A stretch of 64,000 nucleotides of DNA from Roseobacter sp. (GTDB lineage Bacteria > Pseudomonadota > Alphaproteobacteria > Rhodobacterales > Rhodobacteraceae), in NCBI GenBank assembly GCA_002731875.1, contig PCCY01000020.1, positions 62,001 to 126,000 of the forward strand, read 5' to 3'. Every line of letters starts with the position of its first letter. Within the stretch, counting starts at the first letter, position 1. Shown here in pieces: positions 48,855 to 59,412 of this stretch. The position numbers and the translations under genes are program-made. The notes beneath the pieces are model-generated. The model saw nothing but the letters and a program-made list of their open reading frames with translations. It had not been told where the DNA came from and did no database searches.

Positions 48855-49298
48855 TCAGTCGAACTTGCGTGACGGTGCTAACACCGTCGCTTCCCCTACC
48901 AATACCTTCTTGCCAGCTACCGCGCAGTGGCAATCCAGCTTTACCCGGCGTTTGGAGAAGTCGATGTCGGTTACTTTGACCTCTGCATAAACCATGTCAC
49001 CGGGCCGTACCGGTGCCAGAAACTTGAGCGACTGCCCCATATAGACGGTACCATGACCGGGTAATTGTTCACCAATTACAGCCGAGATAAGCCCGGCGGT
49101 CAGCATGCCGTGCGCGATCCGGCCTTCAAAGATTGTGTCGCGGGCATAATCGTCGTCCAGGTGTACCGGATTGCGGTCCGTTGAAACCTGAGCAAACATT
49201 TCGATGTCTTCGTCTGTCACCACCTTTTGCAAGTGGCGCGACATGCCGATTTCAATATCTTCGATACAGATTGTGCCGCGGGGTAAATTATCCAACAT
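48855..49298 (-). CDS. MaoC family (R)-enoyl-CoA hydratase-like protein
   Basis: A 147-residue single hot-dog fold. The hydratase-2 motif has Asp in RNPVHLDDDYAR and His in IAHGMLTAGLISAV, separated by the usual ~14 residues. Such PhaJ-like enzymes hydrate enoyl-CoA to (R)-3-hydroxyacyl-CoA and can feed polyhydroxyalkanoate synthesis, which would fit phbAB at 19-21 kb. That link is inference. GGGAAAGG precedes the ATG, right beside a long inverted repeat. Confidence 0.92.
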   Translation of the reverse strand: MLDNLPRGTICIEDIEIGMSRHLQKVVTDEDIEMFAQVSTDRNPVHLDDDYARDTIFEGRIAHGMLTAGLISAVIGEQLPGHGTVYMGQSLKFLAPVRPGDMVYAEVKVTDIDFSKRRVKLDCHCAVAGKKVLVGEATVLAPSRKFD

Positions 49299-49312
49299 AC
49301 TGCACCTTTCCC

Positions 49313-49356
49313 GTAATAAAGTGACTCTTGTCGAGGCTGGTATGAAACTTTATTAC
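49313..49356. promoter_or_regulatory. 10-bp perfect inverted repeat upstream of MaoC gene
   Basis: GTAATAAAGT (49313-49322) and its exact complement ACTTTATTAC (49347-49356) are separated by 24 bases. On the minus strand the second arm abuts the ribosome binding site of the MaoC gene. It could be a two-site operator or a leader hairpin that exposes or hides the ribosome site. Confidence 0.6.
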
Positions 49357-49386
49357 TTCGCAGTCGCAGAAAAGCAAGGATAAATT

Positions 49387-50259
49387 TTACCTTAGAAACC
49401 CTATGCTGTAGGTTGGAGACGACATTTCCCGGTCAAGAAACTGCGCGAGAGCCTCTGCATCGGGCTGAGTCCGCGTGTGTGTTTCCTGCGCGGCCAATCC
49501 TCCGGTGATAAACAGAGAATCGATATCTTCGCCGATTGCGCCTTTGACATCCGTATGAATTCCGTCGCCGATCGCCAGAATGTCGCTATTGGCGACCTCC
49601 GCGCCCAACGCCGATAACTTGCGCCGCGCCAAGTCATAGATCGGCGGGTGCGGCTTGCCGAAATAGAGGCTTTCACCACCCATTTCGGTGTAAAGCGCTG
49701 CGACAGCACCGGCACACCATTCGCGAATGTCGCCCCGGTCCACGACGATGTCAGGGTTCGCACAGAGAAGCTTTAGCCCTTTCTGTTTGGCCAGCAGCAA
49801 CTGCGGGCGCAGGATCGCGGGGTCGGCCAGCGGATCAAAGGGGCCGGTGCAAACGATGCCTTCTGCGTCTTCCAATGCAACTTGATTGATTTCTACAGGG
49901 TCATCCAAAATGTCGATCGGGTCGAAAAAATGTTTGTCCGTGGGCGGGCCCAGATGCCAGATATCCGAACCCACCATTCCGCGGTACATCGCTGTTCGCG
50001 CTGAATCGCCCGACGTGGCAATGTCGTCCCATGCGTCTTCCGCCACGCCAAAGTGACGCAATTGTTTGACCACCTGGTCGCGCGGGCGCGGAGAGTTGGT
50101 AACCAGAATGACCTTGCCTCCTGACCTGCGATAAGCCTGAAGCGCGGTGACAGCATCGGGTAACGCTTTTACTCCGTCATGCACACAGCCCCAAAGGTCT
50201 ACAAACAAGGCTTCGTAGCGGTCGGAAATTTCGTGAAAATTGTTGATGATCTGGGTCAT
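49387..50259 (-). CDS. HAD-superfamily IIA hydrolase (TIGR01459-like)
   Basis: A 290-residue HAD phosphatase. Motif I is ALFVDLWGCVHDG near residue 20. Motif II LVTNSPRPRDQV is near residue 55. Lys is in YFGKPHPPIYD, and motif IV ILAIGDGIHTDVKGA lies near residue 225. Cap placement fits subclass IIA (NagD-like). The substrate is unknown. The start at 50259 has GGAGC six bases upstream; a longer frame to 50337 lacks one. Confidence 0.9.
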   Translation of the reverse strand: MTQIINNFHEISDRYEALFVDLWGCVHDGVKALPDAVTALQAYRRSGGKVILVTNSPRPRDQVVKQLRHFGVAEDAWDDIATSGDSARTAMYRGMVGSDIWHLGPPTDKHFFDPIDILDDPVEINQVALEDAEGIVCTGPFDPLADPAILRPQLLLAKQKGLKLLCANPDIVVDRGDIREWCAGAVAALYTEMGGESLYFGKPHPPIYDLARRKLSALGAEVANSDILAIGDGIHTDVKGAIGEDIDSLFITGGLAAQETHTRTQPDAEALAQFLDREMSSPTYSIGFLR

Positions 50260-50386
50260 GTCGTGCTCCGCTCCGATTGGTATACGCGCAGAAAGCATAC
50301 ATCCCGGTGCGGAGCAATAAGCCAGCCGTTCCAACACCGATATGACGCCGCTTTATCTGCCGTGGTCGACGGTGCCCGAAAACTCA

Positions 50387-50413
50387 GGAAGCTCCCGCAG
50401 TGCAGGAGCTTCC
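50387..50413 (-). terminator. Terminator downstream of ppaC
   Basis: GGAAGCTCC and GGAGCTTCC form a perfect nine-base stem around a nine-base loop. On the minus strand it is followed by TGAGTTTTC. It lies 30 bases after the pyrophosphatase stop. Confidence 0.72.
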
Positions 50414-50442
50414 ATTCGCATCGTCAAAAAACCTTTGGTCGG

Positions 50443-51363
50443 TCAGACCTTGAGGTTTGGAATTATCTGCTTTTTGCGGCTCATGATGCCGGGCAACACA
50501 ACGGTGTCGCCGTCAACCGTCGCGCCAAAGCTTTTCTCGGCAACGGATTTGCTGAGTGCATTCGGGATAAGCATGGTGGCTTCTTCGTTAAGGATATCCA
50601 CAACGAACAACAGCACCTGATCAGCGCCATCCTGCGCTGCAACACCGGGCATTGCGGCCATCAGCGCATCCTTACGGTTCAGTACCGATGCGGGTGATGT
50701 GGTTTCCAGAACCGACACGCGAAATTGCATGCCGCCGACTTCGTATTCTTTACTGTCCATCCGCAGAAGCTCTGCTTCGGAGAACGACGATACATCGGAT
50801 TTCGCAGCAAACATCTGCGCCGCGTAATCGGAAATTTCCACGCCAAGCTCTTTGGCGAGCGACTGCGCGATGGTCTGATCTTCTGGGGTGGTCGTCGGGC
50901 TGCGGAATTCCAGCGTGTCCGACAGAATGCACGTCAACATCGCCCCTTTTACATTTTCCGGCATACGGGACATGTTTTCGCCGATCAGTTTGTGCATGAT
51001 CGTAGCAGTGCAGGCCACTGGCTCCATCACGATATGGATGGGGGTCTTGGTTTCCAGGCCACCAACCAGAAGATGGTGGTCAATTATGGCCTTAATCTCT
51101 GCCTGATTGATGTCTTCGGGTAGTTCAGCGGGGTTGTTAGTATCAACGATGACAACAGGCTGGCCCGCTTGGACACCATCGATGATCTGCGGCTTATCAA
51201 GTTTCCAATGGTCCAGCATGAACAACGCTTCGGTGTTGGGTTCGCCCAAAAGGGCGGGCGAGGCGTCTATCCCCATGACTTCGTTCAGGTACCATGACCA
51301 TATGATCGGGCTGCCGGTGCTATCGGTGTCGGGGGATTTGTGGCCAAAAACAAGCGTCGTCAT
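50443..51363 (-). CDS. ppaC: Manganese-dependent inorganic pyrophosphatase (family II)
   Basis: A 306-residue DHH-family enzyme that hydrolyses pyrophosphate to two phosphates. VFGHKSPDTDSTGSP at the N-terminus holds metal-binding His and Asp residues. VIVDTNNPAE and AIIDHHLLVGG (the DHH motif) follow near residues 73 and 97. The C-terminal DHHA2 region has MSRKKQIIP and RKDALMA. Family II enzymes are scattered among proteobacteria. No CBS regulatory insert is present. Confidence 0.94.
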   Translation of the reverse strand: MTTLVFGHKSPDTDSTGSPIIWSWYLNEVMGIDASPALLGEPNTEALFMLDHWKLDKPQIIDGVQAGQPVVIVDTNNPAELPEDINQAEIKAIIDHHLLVGGLETKTPIHIVMEPVACTATIMHKLIGENMSRMPENVKGAMLTCILSDTLEFRSPTTTPEDQTIAQSLAKELGVEISDYAAQMFAAKSDVSSFSEAELLRMDSKEYEVGGMQFRVSVLETTSPASVLNRKDALMAAMPGVAAQDGADQVLLFVVDILNEEATMLIPNALSKSVAEKSFGATVDGDTVVLPGIMSRKKQIIPNLKV

Positions 51364-51458
51364 AATGTATCCTGGGCTGGAGAGATAAGAATTGTGTGCC
51401 TTATATGGATGGTCTGCGCGCTTGTCACCATCTGCATTTAATCCGCGTGTTTGAACAA

Positions 51459-51489
51459 AAGCCGACCATTTAACTCTGGTCGGGGGCTT
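51459..51489. repeat. Hairpin upstream of DUF2161 gene
   Basis: CCGACCA (51462-51468) pairs with TGGTCGG (51477-51483) around TTTAACTC, with flanking AAG/CTT extending the stem through a short bulge. On the minus strand it is followed by CTTTTGTT, so it resembles a terminator in that direction, though no gene ends there. Confidence 0.45.
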
Positions 51490-51524
51490 CTCAGGCGATT
51501 GTGAAAACTGTTAACACTGCGGGC

Positions 51525-52205
51525 ATGAGCCCTGCGCGTGAAACCGACCTGTATCTGCCGATCAAATCCTTTCTGGAGGATCAGGGGTACGTCGTGAAAT
51601 CCGAAGTCGGTGCGGCGGATGTCGTGGCTATCCGCGGTGCAGAACCACCGGTCGTCATTGAGCTAAAGCTTGGTTTCAGCTTGGCACTGTTTCACCAGTG
51701 CGTCGCGCGGCTGTCGGTCAGTGATGATGTTTACCTTGCCGTGGCACGGCAGCCGGGCAAGCGATTTGCGAAAGCGATCAAGGATAACACGACCTTGGCA
51801 AGACGTCTGGGCCTGGGGTTGATTACGGTGCGGCTGAAAGACGGTTTGGTCGAGGTCCATTGCGACCCTGGGCCGTTTGTGCCGCGGAAATCCATCAAAC
51901 GCCAGAAAATGCTGTTGCGTGAATTCGCGCGGCGTCAGGGGGACCCAAATGATGGCGGACAGACAAGGGCAGGGTTGGTTACTGCCTATCGGCAGGATGC
52001 TCTCAAGCTGGCCGTGTACCTTTATGAGGCTGGTGCCAGCAAAGGCTCGGATGTTGCCCGTGAAGCTGACGTAAAGCGTGCGACAGCGATGATGCGCGAC
52101 AACTACTATGGCTGGTTTGAAAAAATCGAAAAAGGCGTTTACGGGTTGTCCCCGACCGGAGCAGAAGCGGTAAATGGCGCAGCCCGCGCCCTGGGGGCAG
52201 GCTAA
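51525..52205 (+). CDS. DUF2161 family protein, PD-(D/E)XK nuclease-like fold
   Basis: A 226-residue soluble protein. Near the N-terminus, Glu in KSEVGAADVVAIRG and E-x-K in VVIELKLGFSLALF reproduce the PD-(D/E)XK core. The DUF2161 family is defined as a putative phosphodiesterase of this fold. The C-terminal ~80 residues include GASKGSDVAREADVKRATAM, which looks like a small winged-helix DNA-binding module. MSPARETDLYLP (51525) is preferred over a GTG at 51501. The target is unknown. Confidence 0.82.
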   Translation: MSPARETDLYLPIKSFLEDQGYVVKSEVGAADVVAIRGAEPPVVIELKLGFSLALFHQCVARLSVSDDVYLAVARQPGKRFAKAIKDNTTLARRLGLGLITVRLKDGLVEVHCDPGPFVPRKSIKRQKMLLREFARRQGDPNDGGQTRAGLVTAYRQDALKLAVYLYEAGASKGSDVAREADVKRATAMMRDNYYGWFEKIEKGVYGLSPTGAEAVNGAARALGAG

Positions 52206-52252
52206 GTTCAGCTTACCAAGGCGAATGGTTAAAAATTTCCAGACTTCAATGG

Positions 52253-52281
52253 TTGACTAGAACAGGCGACTTCCCTAGTTA
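52253..52281 (+). promoter_or_regulatory. groESL promoter
   Basis: TTGACT (52253-52258), 17-base spacer, TAGTTA (52276-52281), a fair sigma-70 promoter. The same bases also read GGTTGACT-N14-CCCTAGTT, close to a sigma-32 promoter. The start point would fall at the CIRCE element. Confidence 0.7.
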
Positions 52282-52288
52282 AGCGTCG

Positions 52289-52315
52289 TTAGCACTCTGT
52301 GATACTGAGTGCTAA
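52289..52315 (+). promoter_or_regulatory. CIRCE operator (HrcA binding site)
   Basis: TTAGCACTC-N9-GAGTGCTAA, a perfect match to the CIRCE consensus, located at the expected groESL transcription start. HrcA repressor should bind here and release on heat shock. The hrcA gene is not in this window. Confidence 0.96.
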
Positions 52316-52382
52316 TGGCCGGAGCTTTCCACCCGGAGAGAACGGCTTAGGAGAATAACTTTGAGCCTTAAGGAGCTGAAAG

Positions 52383-52670
52383 ATGGCATTAAAACCGCTT
52401 CACGACCGCGTGTTGGTGCGTCGCACCGAAAGCGAAGAAAAAACCAAGGGTGGTCTGATCATCCCTGATTCCGCAAAAGAAAAGCCAGCTGAAGGCGAAG
52501 TCGTTGCTTGCGGTGACGGCGCACGCAAAGACAGCGGTGAACTGATCGAGATGGCTGTAAAAGCCGGTGACAAGGTTTTGTTCGGCAAGTGGTCCGGTAC
52601 AGAAGTCACGCTCGATGGCGAAGAGCTGCTGATGATGAAAGAAAGCGACATCATGGGGATCCTGTCCTGA
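52383..52670 (+). CDS. groES: Co-chaperonin GroES
   Basis: A 95-residue heptameric lid of the GroEL chamber. [20 protein letters not shown], the mobile-loop region [20 protein letters not shown], and [12 protein letters not shown] are standard. AAGGAG precedes the ATG by about seven bases. First gene of the groESL operon, 76 bases before groEL. Confidence 0.98.
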   Translation: MALKPLHDRVLVRRTESEEKTKGGLIIPDSAKEKPAEGEVVACGDGARKDSGELIEMAVKAGDKVLFGKWSGTEVTLDGEELLMMKESDIMGILS

Positions 52671-52715
52671 TTTCAGGCCGGACGGGGCCGCGTTGCCCCA
52701 CCCACGACACGCTGA

Positions 52716-54395
<1,680 letters not shown>

Positions 54396-54434
54396 ATCAC
54401 GCCGTAGGGTTTTTTGACCCTTCGTCTACATTAC

Positions 54435-54466
54435 AAGGGGGTGCATCGTATGATGTGCCCCTTTTT
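54435..54466 (+). terminator. Terminator of groESL
   Basis: AAGGGGGTGCATC opposes GATGTGCCCCTTTTT with a short internal loop. It starts 40 bases after the groEL stop and ends in five T. Confidence 0.78.
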
Positions 54467-54503
54467 CGTTGGCACGTCGCGGGCTGCTGGCCTAAGCAGG
54501 CAT

Positions 54504-55352
54504 ATGCGTATTTTTCTGTTGACCACCCTCGTGATGATTGCGTTCGCGGCGAATTCGGTTCTCACCCGCTTGGCGATCGTCGGTGGACATATCGATCCGG
54601 CAGGTTTTGCCATCGTTCGGGTCGTTTCCGGGGCGGTGGCGCTTTGGCTGTTGCTGATGGTGCGCGGCGGGCGGTTTCGCGTGCCGGGCAAGCGCCACAT
54701 GCTCGGGGCGGCGACGCTGGCGATCTACATTATCGGATTTTCTCTTGCATATTCTACCTTGGACGCTGGCCTGGGGGCGCTGATATTGTTTGGCGTCGTT
54801 CAGATCGCGATGTTTGCCCATGGGGTGTTGGTGGGTGCCGTTCCGTCACGGCGAACATTCATCGGCGCGGCGATTGCTTTTTCGGGATTGGTTGTGGTGC
54901 TGTGGCCGGGTTCCGGCGGGCGACTTGATCCTGTGGGCGCGGCGTTGATGATCGCCGCCGGCATGGGGTGGGCCGCATATACGATCATCGGAAAAAAGTC
55001 TGACGATTCGCTGGCAGATACAGCGGGAAATTTCCTGGTATGCATTCCGTTGGTGGCGTCGCTTTTCTGGGTGCAAGACACGTTCATTACCCCGATAGGG
55101 CTGGCTTTGGCGGTGATTTGCGGTGCCGTCACATCGGGATTTGGCTATGCGCTTTGGTATCGGGTCTTACCCAAGCTTGCACAATCCACCGCCGCAGTCG
55201 TGCAACTATCGGTACCGGTGATCGCGATACTTGCAGGCACGTTGTTGCTGGCTGAACCGCTTGGGGTAAAGATTATCGTCGCCACAGTATTGGTGTTGGG
55301 TGGAATCGGACTGGCGGTCAGCGCACGATCACCTCAAGCGGGTCGTAGCTGA
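54504..55352 (+). CDS. DMT/EamA family transporter
   Basis: A 282-residue membrane protein with about ten helices in two EamA repeats. It opens MRIFLLTTLVMIAFAANSVL and ends ATVLVLGGIGLAVSA. LAEPLGVKIIVATVLV near the C-terminus is the usual EamA end motif. Substrate is unknown. The start at 54504 is taken because earlier in-frame codons run through the groESL terminator. The 3' end overlaps the convergent Nudix gene by 35 bases. Confidence 0.87.
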   Translation: MRIFLLTTLVMIAFAANSVLTRLAIVGGHIDPAGFAIVRVVSGAVALWLLLMVRGGRFRVPGKRHMLGAATLAIYIIGFSLAYSTLDAGLGALILFGVVQIAMFAHGVLVGAVPSRRTFIGAAIAFSGLVVVLWPGSGGRLDPVGAALMIAAGMGWAAYTIIGKKSDDSLADTAGNFLVCIPLVASLFWVQDTFITPIGLALAVICGAVTSGFGYALWYRVLPKLAQSTAAVVQLSVPVIAILAGTLLLAEPLGVKIIVATVLVLGGIGLAVSARSPQAGRS

Positions 55353-55770
55353 CACCACTCGTGGCAAAGGCGACGTCGGCCAGACTGTCAGGTTTGAAAC
55401 GCACCTGCTTCATCTCCTCAGCGGAAACCCAGCGGCGGTCGGTGACGACGTGTTCGGCATCCGTCCAGGCCGGGTCGATTGATGCCGAACCCTTGACCTG
55501 ACACCGAAAATAGATATCGACTTGGTGATAGCCGGTGGAGGGATCATGGAATTCGTTGACCAGGCACGGATCCATCACGGTGATATGCAGGCCGGTTTCC
55601 TCGAACACTTCGCGGCTCAGGTTTTCGATCAGCGATGTACCGGGCACGACACCGCCCCCCGGTGCACACATCAGGTCACTTTGCCCATCGGGATAGGCAT
55701 TCACCAAAAGCAACCGGTCTTGGTGAACCAGAACGGCGCGCACCGCGAGTCGAGGGATTGTTCCGGCCAT
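55318..55770 (-). CDS. Nudix hydrolase
   Basis: A 150-residue Nudix protein that should hydrolyse a nucleoside diphosphate linked to another group. The catalytic helix REVFEETGL is intact, after GGGVVPGTSLIENLS. The first Glu of the canonical Nudix box (G-x5-E) reads Thr. MAGTIPRLAV (55770) is preferred, with GGGGAAAG ten bases upstream; an ATG at 55806 lacks a ribosome site. Confidence 0.87.
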   Translation of the reverse strand: MAGTIPRLAVRAVLVHQDRLLLVNAYPDGQSDLMCAPGGGVVPGTSLIENLSREVFEETGLHITVMDPCLVNEFHDPSTGYHQVDIYFRCQVKGSASIDPAWTDAEHVVTDRRWVSAEEMKQVRFKPDSLADVAFATSGVSYDPLEVIVR

Positions 55771-55843
55771 TGTGTATCTTTCCCCGCCAACCACAATGTG
55801 AAGCATTTCACATACCGAGATTTCAGTCTATCTGATCGTTGAT

Positions 55844-56653
55844 ATGAAAACTTTTGAGACCCTTCTTGTACTGCCGCTGATCCTGGCAAACTGCGTGCAA
55901 GCGCAACCGTCGCTTAAAGACACGGGGGCGGGGCGCTGTGTGGTGCTGCTGCACGGGCTGGCGCGTACGGAAACTTCATTTGCGGTTATGGAAGCGGTGC
56001 TGAAAACCGAAGGGTATAAGGTGGTTCGTCCTGGATACCCGTCCACCAGCGCGCGGATAGAAGAGCTGGCCCGGCAAACCTTACCCGCCGCTGTCAAAAG
56101 CTGTGGTACCGAAAAGGTGGATTTCGTAACCCATTCGATGGGCGGTATCCTGTTGCGGCAATGGGTGGCCGATGTCGGTGATGGGCACGTGGGCCGCGCC
56201 GTTATGCTGGCCCCGCCTAATCATGGCAGTGAGGTTGTCGATGCCCTGGGTGCCCTGGCTGCTTTCAACTGGATGAACGGTCCAGCGGGGGCACAGATGG
56301 GAACCGGAAAAAATTCGCTACCGTTGCGGTTGCCGCCGGTTACGTTTGATCTGGGCGTGATCGCGGGGACACAATCGCTGAACCCGTATTTTTCGTCACT
56401 GCTGCCTGGTCGCGACGACGGCAAGGTATCGGTCAAATCGGCGCGGGTGCAAGGCATGCGAGATTTCATCACGCTGCCGGTGACGCACACTTTCATCATG
56501 ATGAATCCGACGGCAATTGCCCAGACGATGGCATACCTGAACGCGGGCAAATTCGACAGGTCTCTGGGGTTTGTCGATGCGGTTCTTGATACCTTCGGTT
56601 GCCCGGATGCCGAATGTTTGGGTGTAAGCGGGGACAGTGATGCTGAACGTTGA
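55844..56653 (+). CDS. Exported esterase/lipase-like alpha/beta hydrolase
   Basis: A 269-residue protein with a signal peptide (TLLVLPLILANCVQAQ). Cys17 before the cleavage region leaves a lipoprotein possible, though no clean lipobox is seen. The oxyanion strand VVLLHGLARTETSF and nucleophile VDFVTHSMGGILLRQW are those of lipase-class hydrolases. PPNHGSEVVDALG follows. A late His is in LPVTHTFIMMNP. The last ~14 bases overlap the phnM start. Confidence 0.88.
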   Translation: MKTFETLLVLPLILANCVQAQPSLKDTGAGRCVVLLHGLARTETSFAVMEAVLKTEGYKVVRPGYPSTSARIEELARQTLPAAVKSCGTEKVDFVTHSMGGILLRQWVADVGDGHVGRAVMLAPPNHGSEVVDALGALAAFNWMNGPAGAQMGTGKNSLPLRLPPVTFDLGVIAGTQSLNPYFSSLLPGRDDGKVSVKSARVQGMRDFITLPVTHTFIMMNPTAIAQTMAYLNAGKFDRSLGFVDAVLDTFGCPDAECLGVSGDSDAER

Positions 56654-57782
56654 GTTTACCGGCGCAACGGTGCTGGGGCAGGGAGGTCTGGAAAGCCGGC
56701 CATTGGCTATCGCAGATGGATTTATAGTTGATGAAGTGCCGGGCAAGGCAATCGATCTGGCTGGGTACATGATCCTGCCAGGAATTATCGACGTACATGG
56801 TGATGGGTTTGAACGCCATCTGGCCCCCCGTCGCGGTGCGATGAAAACCTTGTCTGAGGGGCTGGTCGCGGCCGAAGCTGAATTGGCCGCCAATGGTATC
56901 ACCACTGCCGTTCTGGCGCAGTTCGTCAGTTGGGAAGGCGGGTTGCGGGGGATAGAGTTTGCAGACCAGGTATTTCGCGCAATCCGCAAGGTCTCTCCTG
57001 AGCTCGTCACCGATCTGCGCGGTCAGCTACGTTTTGAAACGCATATGCTGGATCTTTATCCAACCATCCCACAGCGCATGGCCGATTGGGGGCTTTCCTA
57101 TATCGTGTTCAACGACCATCTGCCCCACGGGCGCCTGGCTGAAGGCAAGCTGCCAAAACGCATGGTTGGTCAAGCGCTGAAAGCGGGTCGTAATCCTGAG
57201 GCGCATTTGAAACTGATGCAAGACCTGCATGCCAATGGTCCGGATGTATCGTCTGCTTTGGACACCTTGTGCGCGACTTTGGCGGCGCAGGGTATCCAGA
57301 TGGGAAGCCATGATGACACCACGCCACAGGGGCGCGCCGCATGGCGAAAAAGAGGTGTGTTTGTTGCGGAGTTTCCTGAAACACTTCCGGCTGCCGAAGC
57401 TGCGGCAGAGGCAGGTGATCAGGTGGTGTTGGGGTCGCCCAATGTGGTGCGCGGAGGATCGCATAACGGCAATGTGTCGGCGATCGATCTGATCATGATG
57501 GGGGTAGGCGGGGCGCTCGCGTCCGATTATCACTATCCGTCGCCGCGTCGCGCTGCGTTCATGCTTGCGGACAGCGGGGTGATATCGCTGTCTCAGGCTT
57601 GGCACCTGGTGTCGTCTGGCCCCGCGTCGGTGCTGGGGCTGACAGACCGAGGAAGTCTGGAGATCGGAAAGCGAGCGGATGTGTTGGTTTTGAATGCTGC
57701 TACCCGCCGGGTCGCGATGACCATGGCGGGCGGGCGCGTCAGCTATATGTCTGGCGAAATTGCAGCGCGGCTTGTGGCTTAG
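56640..57782 (+). CDS. phnM: PhnM: alpha-D-ribose 1-methylphosphonate 5-triphosphate diphosphatase
   Basis: A 380-residue amidohydrolase-fold enzyme that removes pyrophosphate from the ribose methylphosphonate triphosphate intermediate of the C-P lyase pathway. Metal-site motifs are LPGIIDVHGDGFERH near residue 45, FNDHLPHG near residue 158, GSHDDTTPQG near residue 218 and ASDYHYPSPRRAAF near residue 290. Length matches the family. No other phn gene is in the window, so it is either a detached paralogue or serves another substrate. GTG 56637 is an alternative start. Confidence 0.93.
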   Translation: MLNVEFTGATVLGQGGLESRPLAIADGFIVDEVPGKAIDLAGYMILPGIIDVHGDGFERHLAPRRGAMKTLSEGLVAAEAELAANGITTAVLAQFVSWEGGLRGIEFADQVFRAIRKVSPELVTDLRGQLRFETHMLDLYPTIPQRMADWGLSYIVFNDHLPHGRLAEGKLPKRMVGQALKAGRNPEAHLKLMQDLHANGPDVSSALDTLCATLAAQGIQMGSHDDTTPQGRAAWRKRGVFVAEFPETLPAAEAAAEAGDQVVLGSPNVVRGGSHNGNVSAIDLIMMGVGGALASDYHYPSPRRAAFMLADSGVISLSQAWHLVSSGPASVLGLTDRGSLEIGKRADVLVLNAATRRVAMTMAGGRVSYMSGEIAARLVA

Positions 57783-58852
57783 GATGGTTTGCGGATCGTG
57801 TTGAAATGACCCATCTTCCGTCCCGGTTTGACCTCTGACTTACCATAAAGATGTAATGCAGTATCGCGCTGCTTGGCCAGTTCAGGCACCCGGTCCATAT
57901 CCTCGCCAATCAGGTTCTCCATCACGACGTCAGCATAGCGGCTGCCATCGCCCAAAGGCCAGCCGGCCACGGCACGAATATGTTGTTCAAACTGGTCGAC
58001 GTTACAGCCGTTTTGGGTCCAGTGTCCCGAATTATGAACCCGCGGCGCGATCTCGTTCACGATAAACCCTTGTGGGGTCACGAAAAGCTCTACCCCTATG
58101 ACACCGACGTAATTCAGTGAATTGAGAATATTTGCCGTCAGCAACACAGCGTCCATGCGCTGTGATGCTGATAGGTGGGCCGGAACGGTGGTCGTGTGCA
58201 GGATACCGTCGCGATGGACGTTTTCACCCGGATCGTAACAGGCGACGTCCCCCGCCGCACTGCGTGCCCCGATCACCGATACTTCTGCCGTAAATTCCAC
58301 GAAACCCTCAAGTATCGCGGGGCTCCCGGCCATGTCGGCGAACGCGGATGCTGCATCGTCGGCGCTGCGCAAACGTGATTGCCCTTTGCCATCGTAACCA
58401 AAGCGCCGGGTCTTCAAGATTGATGGCGCACCTATGGTTTTCAGCGCGGCATCCAGGTCGTCGGCGCTGGCAATATCTGCGAACGGCGCGACTTTCAGGC
58501 CCAAACCTTGCAGAAAGTTCTTTTCGATCAGGCGATCCTGGCTTGTCCGTAAAGCCTCGCGGTTGGGGTGGATCGGCATGATGCCTTCGATCATGTCCAG
58601 CGCGTCTGTTGGAATGTTTTCAAATTCAAATGTCACTACATCACAGGCTTTGGCGAAGGCGGCCAGTGCTTCAACGTTGTCATAGCTTGCAGTGGTGATG
58701 GAATGTGCAACGTCAGCCGCAGGCGGGTTTGCACCGGGTTCGAATATATGGGTGCGAAACCCCAAGCGCGCCGCGGCAACAGAAAGCATTCTGCCCAGTT
58801 GCCCACCACCCAAGATACCGATGGTCGCGCCAGTCTTCAAAGGGTCAGTCAT
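57779..58852 (-). CDS. purK: 5-(carboxyamino)imidazole ribonucleotide synthase
   Basis: A 357-residue ATP-grasp enzyme that carboxylates AIR with bicarbonate in purine synthesis. The N-terminal [20 protein letters not shown] is the family opening. [17 protein letters not shown] near residue 150 is the ATP-grasp loop. [17 protein letters not shown] near residue 263 is the signature. It follows purE with an eight-base overlap, the normal purEK order. Its 3' end overlaps phnM by four bases. Confidence 0.96.
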   Translation of the reverse strand: MTDPLKTGATIGILGGGQLGRMLSVAAARLGFRTHIFEPGANPPAADVAHSITTASYDNVEALAAFAKACDVVTFEFENIPTDALDMIEGIMPIHPNREALRTSQDRLIEKNFLQGLGLKVAPFADIASADDLDAALKTIGAPSILKTRRFGYDGKGQSRLRSADDAASAFADMAGSPAILEGFVEFTAEVSVIGARSAAGDVACYDPGENVHRDGILHTTTVPAHLSASQRMDAVLLTANILNSLNYVGVIGVELFVTPQGFIVNEIAPRVHNSGHWTQNGCNVDQFEQHIRAVAGWPLGDGSRYADVVMENLIGEDMDRVPELAKQRDTALHLYGKSEVKPGRKMGHFNTIRKPS

Positions 58853-59333
58853 CTGTTGGTTCCTCTTTGATGGATGCGCTCAGCTCTGCTCGCCAGTCAT
58901 CCAACCGCTTGGCCAGACCTTGGTCTTGTAGCGCCAAAATGCCTGCCGCCATCAAGGCCGCGTTTGCTGCCCCCGCAGCGCCGATGGCCATGGTCGCAAC
59001 CGGAAACCCGCGCGGCATCTGTAAAATCGAATAAAGTGAATCCACCCCCGACAGGGCTTTGGTCTGGACGGGTACACCGATGACAGGGACGCGGGTCTTC
59101 GATGCCATCATACCAGGCAGATGGGCGGCCCCGCCGGCCCCTGCGATAATCACCTGCAAGCCACGATCGACGGCGGTTTTTCCATAGGTCCATAAGCGGT
59201 CAGGGGTCCGGTGGGCAGAGACGATTTTTTTCTCGTAAGTCACGCCCAACTCATCAAGCAGCACGGCGGCTTCGCGCATGGTTGCCCAGTCGGATTGCGA
59301 ACCCATGATGATACCGACAGATGGATTTGTCAT
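58845..59333 (-). CDS. purE: 5-(carboxyamino)imidazole ribonucleotide mutase
   Basis: A 162-residue class I PurE that converts N5-CAIR to [21 protein letters not shown] opens the sequence, followed by [18 protein letters not shown] and [17 protein letters not shown]. Presence of purK next to it confirms the two-step bacterial route. AAGGCCCC just upstream of the ATG is the only ribosome-site candidate. Confidence 0.96.
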   Translation of the reverse strand: MTNPSVGIIMGSQSDWATMREAAVLLDELGVTYEKKIVSAHRTPDRLWTYGKTAVDRGLQVIIAGAGGAAHLPGMMASKTRVPVIGVPVQTKALSGVDSLYSILQMPRGFPVATMAIGAAGAANAALMAAGILALQDQGLAKRLDDWRAELSASIKEEPTDD

Positions 59334-59412
59334 GAAAGGGGCCTTTGTAAGATCACATCAGAAGCGCGCACTATAGCCATCAGCCCGAGCGTGGCAATCC
59401 GCAGTAAAAAGG

